A stretch of DNA of 34,473 bases, taken from assembly GCA_017450695.1 (NCBI GenBank), contig JAFSTA010000084.1, forward strand, positions 1-34,473, given 5' to 3'. A program made the position numbers and the translations under genes. Within the stretch, counting starts at the first letter, position 1, and every line of letters starts with the position of its first letter. This document shows, in pieces, positions 30,016 through 34,473 of this stretch. The DNA is from Kiritimatiellia bacterium. Its GTDB lineage: Bacteria; Verrucomicrobiota; Kiritimatiellia; RFP12; UBA1067. A model generated the notes under the pieces. The model was not told the origin of the DNA, searched no databases, and saw only the letters and a list, made by a program, of their open reading frames with translations.

Positions 30016-30251
30016 TCGCTGGCCTATAACTTGGCAGGTTAAGCGGGTTAGACGTGGTAAGCCGGGTTAGCCGGAAAAACCGGATATTCCGGATACGCAT
30101 GGCGGACAGGCGGAGACGTGAAACATGAGGCGTGAGACGAGTCCCCCACGCCGTTTCTCAGTTTCCCCGCCTCTCAGCTTCTCAGCCGCCCCGAAAGCCG
30201 ACGGCGAGAACGCCGTCGCTACGCAGCTGGCGCGAAACGCCACGCGCTAAC
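30016..30251. other. Convergent spacer between GH27 and nagA
   Basis: No gene. Contains GGTTA-type and CCGG-type repeated words (30037-30092), the words CTCAGTTTCCCCGCCTCTCAGCTTCTCAGC (split here as repeated TCTCAG units, 30156-30186), a perfect hairpin CGACGGCG-AGAA-CGCCGTCG (30199-30218) and CAGCTGGCGCGAA (30224-30236). The hairpin may act as a transcription barrier. Confidence 0.65.
30199..30218. repeat. 8-bp perfect hairpin with AGAA loop
   Basis: CGACGGCG (30199-30206), AGAA, CGCCGTCG (30211-30218) lies between the converging GH27 and nagA genes, without a T-run on either strand. Confidence 0.7.
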
Positions 30252-31406
30252 TTACAGACGCTTTTCGCCTTTGATGAACACGCCCTTGACATCAAACGAA
30301 GTCGGATCAAGAACGGTCAGGTCGGCGTCGAATCCGCACTCGATCTTTCCGAGCGAGTCACCGCGGCCCAGTTCGATCGCCTGGTTCCACGACGTGCAGC
30401 GGATGATCTCCGACAACGGCAATCCCGTCACCTCGAAGACATTCTTCAACGCCACATTCATGCGCAGCACGGAACCGGCCAACGCGCCGTTGGAGGCAAG
30501 GCGAGCCTGTCCATCCTTGACGATCACGTCGAGGCCGCCGAGCGACGACGGACCGTCGGGCAAATGGCTTGCCCGCATCGAATCGGTGATCATCAGGATG
30601 GATTCCAGCGGACGAACCGCGAAAATCAAGCGGATCATATCCGGGCAGAGATGGATCTTGTCGCAGATGATTTCCGTACGGACATCACCGTAGAGGAACC
30701 CCGCCCCGACGAGTCCGATCTCGCGATGGTGGAGAGCCGTCATCTGGTTGCAGAAATGCGTCAGATGGCGCAAGCCGTTCTGATAGGCGGCGCGGAACTG
30801 TTCCGCCGTCGCCTTGGAATGTCCGCAGGACGGCACGATCCCGTTCTCCAGACACCGGCGGGTGAACTCCGCGCCGCCGGGCATCTCCGCCGCGAACGTG
30901 ACCTGCAATACCGGCGAGATCGCGCTGTGGCGCAACACCTCGTCAATGTTCGGCTCCCGGACGAACGCGGGATTCTGAGCGCCCAGGCAGGCAGGATTGA
31001 TAAACGGCCCCTCCAGATGAACGCCCAGCACACGAGCGTACTTCTCGCCCGCCTCCCGGTAGGCCGCGACATGGGTGACGGACTGGGCGAGCGTCTCCTC
31101 ATCCAGCGTCAAGGTCGTGGGCGCAAAGGAGGTGCATCCCTCCTCCAGCTTCGCCTTCGCGACCGTCTCTACGGCGCTCTCCTCCGGATCGGTAATGTCC
31201 ATCCCGGCGGCGCCGTGCGTATGGATGTCGAGGAATCCGGGAACCACATAGTTCCCGCCCGCATCGATTGTTTCCTCGGCGGAGGGAATCGGCGAACCGG
31301 ACGGCAACACCGATGCGATTTTCCCGTCCTTCACGAGAATCGCGGCATCCGAAAGATCGGCGCCGGGTGTAATGACGTGTGCATGAATCATGGCTGTGTC
31401 AATCAT
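30252..31406 (-). CDS. nagA: N-acetylglucosamine-6-phosphate deacetylase
   Basis: Cytoplasmic amidohydrolase converting GlcNAc-6-phosphate to glucosamine-6-phosphate plus acetate; 384 residues, the usual length. Metal and catalytic residues: H62 and H64 in FLDIHTHG, E132 in GVHLEGPFINP, H196 in SCGHSKA, H217 in LTHFCNQM, and D275 in MITDSMRA. The C-terminus LGKIECGFDADLTVLD is typical. ATG 31406 is chosen because AGGAG sits 5 bases upstream; a longer in-frame start at 31424 overlaps this site. It follows purE by 45 bases. No nagB is present. Its substrate could come from host glycans or from recycling of cell-wall amino sugars. Confidence 0.95.
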   Translation of the reverse strand: MIDTAMIHAHVITPGADLSDAAILVKDGKIASVLPSGSPIPSAEETIDAGGNYVVPGFLDIHTHGAAGMDITDPEESAVETVAKAKLEEGCTSFAPTTLTLDEETLAQSVTHVAAYREAGEKYARVLGVHLEGPFINPACLGAQNPAFVREPNIDEVLRHSAISPVLQVTFAAEMPGGAEFTRRCLENGIVPSCGHSKATAEQFRAAYQNGLRHLTHFCNQMTALHHREIGLVGAGFLYGDVRTEIICDKIHLCPDMIRLIFAVRPLESILMITDSMRASHLPDGPSSLGGLDVIVKDGQARLASNGALAGSVLRMNVALKNVFEVTGLPLSEIIRCTSWNQAIELGRGDSLGKIECGFDADLTVLDPTSFDVKGVFIKGEKRL

Positions 31407-31451
31407 AGCTACTCCTTTTTCCACTTTCCTCGTTCGGCTTTCCTGCGCCGC

Positions 31452-31961
31452 TCACGAAAACAACTTCGAAACCTCGTCCTGGATTCTCGCATCAGCTCTC
31501 ACGACCTTCTCGCGGAGAGTCTTTTTGTGCGCCCTGAATTTCTCGCGAAGCTCCGGGTCCGCAGTTCCCAAAATCTGCACGGCGAGCAACGCCGCGTTGG
31601 AGGGACCCGCGCTTCCCACGGCAACTGTCGCGACCGGAACGCCGGACGGCATCTGCACCGTGGCATAGAGCGCGTCCAATCCGTTTAACGCCCCTCCAGC
31701 AACCGGGATCCCGATCACGGGAAGCACCGTATTCGCCGCCAGAACACCCGCCAAATGGGCGGCTCCACCCGCCGCCGCGAGAATCACCTGAATACCGTTG
31801 TCTTCCGCTTGCGCCGCATAGTTGCAAGCCTCGTCCGGTGTCCGGTGCGCGGAGATCACGCGCACCTCAAACTCCACACCGAACGAATGAAGCGTCTCCG
31901 CCGCCTTCTGCACGAGAGGCCAGTCCGAATCGCTTCCCATCACAATTCCCACTCGTTTCAT
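31452..31961 (-). CDS. purE: N5-carboxyaminoimidazole ribonucleotide mutase
   Basis: Purine biosynthesis; class I PurE moves the carboxyl group of N5-CAIR to give CAIR. 169 residues, normal length. GSDSDW at 9-14, the conserved SAHRTPDE (38-45) and [12 protein letters not shown] (63-74) form the active site. [22 protein letters not shown] is the next conserved block. AAAGGAG precedes ATG 31961. It lies 12 bases after purD, so the pair is certainly cotranscribed. purK is not in the window. Confidence 0.96.
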   Translation of the reverse strand: MKRVGIVMGSDSDWPLVQKAAETLHSFGVEFEVRVISAHRTPDEACNYAAQAEDNGIQVILAAAGGAAHLAGVLAANTVLPVIGIPVAGGALNGLDALYATVQMPSGVPVATVAVGSAGPSNAALLAVQILGTADPELREKFRAHKKTLREKVVRADARIQDEVSKLFS

Positions 31962-31973
31962 TCCATTCTCCTT

Positions 31974-33257
31974 TCAGCAAGAGGGCGCGCGGTCAAACGC
32001 GCGGTGCGCGATGTCGGTCCGATAGCGAGAACCCGCAATCTGGATTTTGCGCACACCGTCATACGCCTTATCCACGGCAGACCGCAAGTCGGCGCCGAGA
32101 CCGGTAACCGTCAAGATTCGGCCGCCCGATGTCACAACCGCGCCGTCCTTCACTTTGGTTCCCGCGTGGAAAACCGCATCCGCAGCGGCCTCGGCCTCGT
32201 CCAGGCCGTTGACCGCCATCCCCTTCTCATACGAACCGGGATACCCGGCGGCGGCCACCACGACCGTGACAGACGCCTCCGGACGAACCGTCACAAGCTC
32301 TTCGGAGAGGGTGCCGTCGATACACGCCTGCAATGCCGGAATCAGATCGCCACCGATACGCGGCAAGACCGCTTCCGTCTCGGGATCACCGAACCGGCAG
32401 TTGAATTCAAGCACGTTGATCTCGCCATTCCGCCCGATCATCAGCCCCGCATAAAGGACGCCCTTGTACACGATTCCGCGTTTCTTCAGTTCACGGACAA
32501 CAGGCAGGATCACCCTATCCCGGATCTTCGGCAACATCGCGTCCGTCACCACGGGAGCGGGCGAATAGGCCCCCATCCCCCCCGTATTAGGCCCCTGGTC
32601 GCCGTCAAACGCACGCTTGTGATCTTGCGACGAAGGCAACAGCACGGCGTGTTCACCATCGACCAAAGCCAGAATCGAAGCCTCTTCCCCATCGAGGAAG
32701 GTCTCGATCAGAACCTGGCTTCCCGCCTTGCCGAACTTGGCATCGACCAGCATCTCGCGGATGGCCTCCGTCGCCTCGTCGCGCGTCTGCGCAATCACGA
32801 CGCCCTTGCCGGCCGCCAGCCCGTCCGCCTTAATCACCACGGGGAGGGTGAAGTCACGAAGCGCAGACATGGCGGAATCGACGTCGGTACAAATCACCGC
32901 CTTCGCCGTCGGAACGCCCGCCGCCGTCATCACCTCTTTCGCAAAAGCCTTGCTCCCTTCCATCTGCGCACCCGCCTGACAGGGACCGAACACACGCAAT
33001 CCCTCCGCCACAAACGCATCGGCCACGCCTAGGCAAAGCGGGACTTCCGGACCGACAACCGTCAAGTCGGGACGATTCTGCTTCGCCCACGCGGTCAACG
33101 CAGGGACATCCTCGGCGGAAATGGCGACGTTGGTCGCGATCCGCGCCGTTCCCGCATTGCCGGGCGCACAAAAAATCTCAGGCTTCCCTGAATCACGGGC
33201 AAGACGCCACGCAATGGCATGTTCCCGTCCACCACTACCGATAACCAAAATTTTCAT
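31974..33257 (-). CDS. purD: Phosphoribosylamine-glycine ligase
   Basis: ATP-grasp enzyme of purine biosynthesis joining phosphoribosylamine and glycine to give GAR; 427 residues, the usual length. Starts MKILVIGSGGREHA. The ATP-grasp core shows GPCQAGAQMEGSKAFAKEVM, PVVIKADGLAAGKGVVIA, SQDHKRAFDGDQGPNTGGMG and LEFNCRFGDPETEAVLPR. ATG 33257 is chosen because it gives the family start; a TTG at 33278 in frame is unlikely. No Shine-Dalgarno sequence precedes the ATG, and the promoter places transcription start about 3 bases before it, so the message may be leaderless. First gene of purD-purE-nagA. Confidence 0.96.
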   Translation of the reverse strand: MKILVIGSGGREHAIAWRLARDSGKPEIFCAPGNAGTARIATNVAISAEDVPALTAWAKQNRPDLTVVGPEVPLCLGVADAFVAEGLRVFGPCQAGAQMEGSKAFAKEVMTAAGVPTAKAVICTDVDSAMSALRDFTLPVVIKADGLAAGKGVVIAQTRDEATEAIREMLVDAKFGKAGSQVLIETFLDGEEASILALVDGEHAVLLPSSQDHKRAFDGDQGPNTGGMGAYSPAPVVTDAMLPKIRDRVILPVVRELKKRGIVYKGVLYAGLMIGRNGEINVLEFNCRFGDPETEAVLPRIGGDLIPALQACIDGTLSEELVTVRPEASVTVVVAAAGYPGSYEKGMAVNGLDEAEAAADAVFHAGTKVKDGAVVTSGGRILTVTGLGADLRSAVDKAYDGVRKIQIAGSRYRTDIAHRAFDRAPSC

Positions 33258-33266
33258 AACGAAATG

Positions 33267-33295
33267 AGCATACTTCAAAACAACCGACTCCTCAA
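33267..33295 (-). promoter_or_regulatory. purD promoter
   Basis: On the minus strand TTGAGG (33290-33295) and TATGCT (33267-33272) have exactly 17-base spacing. The expected start near 33260 is only about 3 bases from ATG 33257. Confidence 0.55.
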
Positions 33296-33322
33296 GCCAA
33301 AAATCAAACGCTGAAATTGAAG

Positions 33323-33528
33323 GGGCGCATCTCCGTAATTCAACAAGAGCCCGTGGTACTCAAACACGGAAGTTTTCATGACATGGTCTCACGCAAAGTT
33401 CGCAAAGCCCGCGAAGTTGCCGATGATTCCCCCTTTGCGAACGTGGCGGACTTTGCGTGAGGTTGAATCTTCGCGTTTCGGTATCGCAGGCATCTACATG
33501 AATCACGGTGAAAAACGCAGATGCGCCC
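33323..33528. mobile_element. MITE-like insertion (206 bp) with terminal inverted repeats
   Basis: The ends are perfect 10-bp inverted repeats, GGGCGCATCT (33323-33332) and AGATGCGCCC (33519-33528); over 22 bases the arms match at 18 positions. A direct repeat AAATTGAAG flanks both sides (33314-33322 and 33529-33537). Inside, CTCACGCAAAGT (33388-33399) pairs with ACTTTGCGTGAG (33450-33461), and TTCGCAAAG (33399-33407) with CTTTGCGAA (33433-33441). No transposase is encoded, so movement would need one supplied elsewhere. The direct repeat with adjacent inverted repeats is the standard mark of transposition. Confidence 0.7.
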
Positions 33529-33673
33529 AAATTGAAGGGAGCCTTGGTGGTCTCATTTTACTTGGGTGGTTGGGTGTTTCCGCAGTTCGGCAATCGATAG
33601 CGGTCGATCGCCCTCGATAGCTATCGATAATTCCCGACTGCCTTCTTCTCAGCTTCCCAGCTAAGTCAACTTA

Positions 33674-33724
33674 GGGGCGCCAACCCCATTTAGGCCGCAA
33701 GGCCACTTAGGCGGCGCAGCCGCC
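33674..33724. repeat. Cluster of three small hairpins with shared spacer motif
   Basis: GGGG/CCCC (33674-33687), GGCC-GCAA-GGCC (33693-33704, a GNRA-type loop) and GGCGGC-GCA-GCCGCC (33710-33724). They are separated by related linkers (CTTAG, ATTTA, ACTTA). Function unknown. Confidence 0.65.
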
Positions 33725-33822
33725 ACTTATCAGCTTCCCAGCCTCTCAGCTTTTCAGCTTGTCAGCTGGCGCGAAGCCCCCCCGCTTCTCAGCTGGCGCG
33801 AAGCGCCCCCCCGATTTCACGA

Positions 33823-33851
33823 TTGTTTTCGAACGTCCGTTGTTGTAAAAT
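33823..33851 (+). promoter_or_regulatory. Promoter of the Minf_1886-family gene
   Basis: TTGTTT (33823-33828) and TAAAAT (33846-33851) are 17 bases apart. The expected transcript start near 33858 almost coincides with ATG 33860, and no Shine-Dalgarno sequence is seen. Confidence 0.6.
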
Positions 33852-33859
33852 GAGATGCG

Positions 33860-34252
33860 ATGAACGCAATTTTCCAAGAGACTGTTTTGGCGATCTGCAA
33901 GAAGGATCCTCGCTATTCGCCCGATGCCTATACCTTCATTATGGAAGGTCTTGACTATACGCTAAAGAACGTACTGAAACTCTCGCCGCGTTCCGTCCGT
34001 CATGTCAGCGGACAGGAACTCGCGTCGGGATTGCGCCAGTATGCGATCGAAACATTCGGTCCGCTCGCGCTCACCGTGTTGACGGAGTGGGGAATCCATA
34101 CCACGGACGACTTCGGCCATCTCGTGATGAATCTGGTCGATGCAAAACTCCTCTCCAAGCAGGAAAGCGATTCGATTCAAGATTTCCACAACCTGTTTGA
34201 TTTCGACCAGGCCTTCAACTGGCCAGACTTCGATTGCAACGACAAGCCATGA
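33860..34252 (+). CDS. Minf_1886 family protein (PVC-specific, unknown function)
   Basis: 130 residues, no signal peptide. Conserved features I recognise from this small Planctomycetes/Verrucomicrobia family: KKDPRYSPDAYTFIMEGLDYT (14-34), RHVSGQELASGLRQYAIETFGPLALTVL (47-74) and EWGIHTTDDFGHLVMNLVDAKLLSKQESD (76-104). A Phe/Asp-rich end (FHNLFDFDQAFNWPDF) completes it. Function is not known. It overlaps the next gene by ATGA (TGA at 34250-34252, ATG at 34249), suggesting coupled translation with the probable SWIM/SNF2 helicase. Confidence 0.88.
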   Translation: MNAIFQETVLAICKKDPRYSPDAYTFIMEGLDYTLKNVLKLSPRSVRHVSGQELASGLRQYAIETFGPLALTVLTEWGIHTTDDFGHLVMNLVDAKLLSKQESDSIQDFHNLFDFDQAFNWPDFDCNDKP

Positions 34253-34473
34253 CCCCCTCTCAATTATTCACGGAGAAGAACCTGATCGCATGGGGCGGAC
34301 AAGAGGTCTATTCCCAGGCTCAGAAAATCGCCATGCAGGGGCATGTGCTGAAGGCCGATTTAGAAGGAGCTTTGCTCAAAGGCGTAATCCGCCGTCCCGA
34401 ATCAAGCGAACTCTATACGAGTTGCCTGGTCCATCCGGACGGTTCCGTGGAATCGAAGTGCCCCTGTCCCACC
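34249..34473 (+). CDS. Start of a probable SWIM zinc-finger / SNF2-type helicase (partial)
   Basis: Only the first 75 codons are in the window; the frame is still open at the edge. The protein begins MTPSQLFTEKNLIAWGGQEV. Residues near YTSCLVHPDGSVESKCPCPT look like the opening of a SWIM zinc finger (CxC followed later by CxH), which in many SNF2-type helicases lies before the ATPase core. The helicase core itself lies outside the window, so the assignment is inferred. The start overlaps the stop of the preceding gene. Confidence 0.55.
   Translation, partial: MTPSQLFTEKNLIAWGGQEVYSQAQKIAMQGHVLKADLEGALLKGVIRRPESSELYTSCLVHPDGSVESKCPCPT

Larger units (their letters stand above)
33258..33859. 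other. Repeat-dense intergenic region
   Basis: No supported gene. Contents in order: purD promoter (33267-33295); MITE-like element (33323-33528) in 9-bp direct repeats; G/T-rich GGGTGGTTGGGTG word (33564-33576); ATCGATAGC palindromes (33592-33629); a cluster of three hairpins (33674-33724); repeated CTCAGCTT and CAGCTGGCGCGAA words (33731-33805); and a promoter (33823-33851). Confidence 0.75.

Noticed and set aside
30016-30251. Possible CRISPR or direct repeat array in the nagA spacer
   Set aside because: The words are short, irregular and without equal-length spacers; they belong to the dispersed TCTCAG family.
33378-33620. 80-codon frame in the purD upstream spacer
   Set aside because: It lies mostly inside the MITE-like element and the repeat words next to it; no ribosome-binding site and no recognisable protein.

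Overview
This is a GC-rich bacterial chromosome segment, most likely from the PVC superphylum and probably a glycan-degrading Kiritimatiellota/Verrucomicrobiota/Lentisphaerota-type organism. The lineage call rests on three things. A gene near the right edge (33860) matches the small Minf_1886-type family, which is known mainly from Planctomycetes and Verrucomicrobia. There are many exported proteins with glycoside hydrolase (GH), DUF5107-TPR or Tat-like signals. The long spacers hold repeated short words and hairpins. No tRNA, rRNA, CRISPR array or prophage was seen.

Layout. 1-530: promoter and leader. 531-11234: rplK-rplA-rplJ-rplL-rpoB-rpoC, closed by a strong intrinsic terminator; secE/nusG do not directly precede rplK. 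11363-12154: a secreted GDPD-type phosphodiesterase (+). 12229-16010 (-): ychF, a HAD phosphatase, a lipoprotein and a Tat-type metallophosphoesterase, transcribed leftwards. 16011-16457: repeat-rich spacer. 16458-21275 (-): a DUF3465 protein, a large DUF5107/TPR protein and an HExxH metalloprotease-like protein. 21336-23741 (+): an RlmD/TrmA-type RNA methyltransferase and a GT2 glycosyltransferase. 23853-25769 (-): a GH92 mannosidase. 26192-30015 (+): a CesT-like (type III secretion chaperone) protein, then GH39-like and GH27 secreted glycosidases. 30252-33257 (-): purD-purE-nagA. 33258-33859: a spacer with a 206-bp MITE-like insertion and a hairpin cluster. 33860-34473 (+): the Minf_1886-family gene overlapping, by ATGA, the start of a probable SWIM/SNF2 helicase that runs off the window.

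How the parts fit. The left third makes transcription and translation machinery. The middle and right hold an exported glycan-breakdown set (alpha-mannosidase, beta-xylosidase-like, alpha-galactosidase) together with cytoplasmic GlcNAc-6-phosphate deacetylation by NagA, which suits growth on host or plant glycans. No SusC/SusD transporter pair is present, so this is not a Bacteroidetes-type polysaccharide utilisation locus.

Most notable observations: (i) a MITE-like element at 33323-33528 with terminal inverted repeats and a 9-bp direct repeat; (ii) a CesT-like chaperone gene just upstream of glycosidases; (iii) probable leaderless transcripts for purD, the Minf_1886-family gene and the DUF3465 gene; (iv) several hairpins between rplJ, rplL and rpoB; (v) spacer repeat words shared by regions 10-17 kb apart; (vi) an RlmD-like enzyme without the usual iron-sulfur cysteines. 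All family assignments come from reading motifs by eye; no database search was run.
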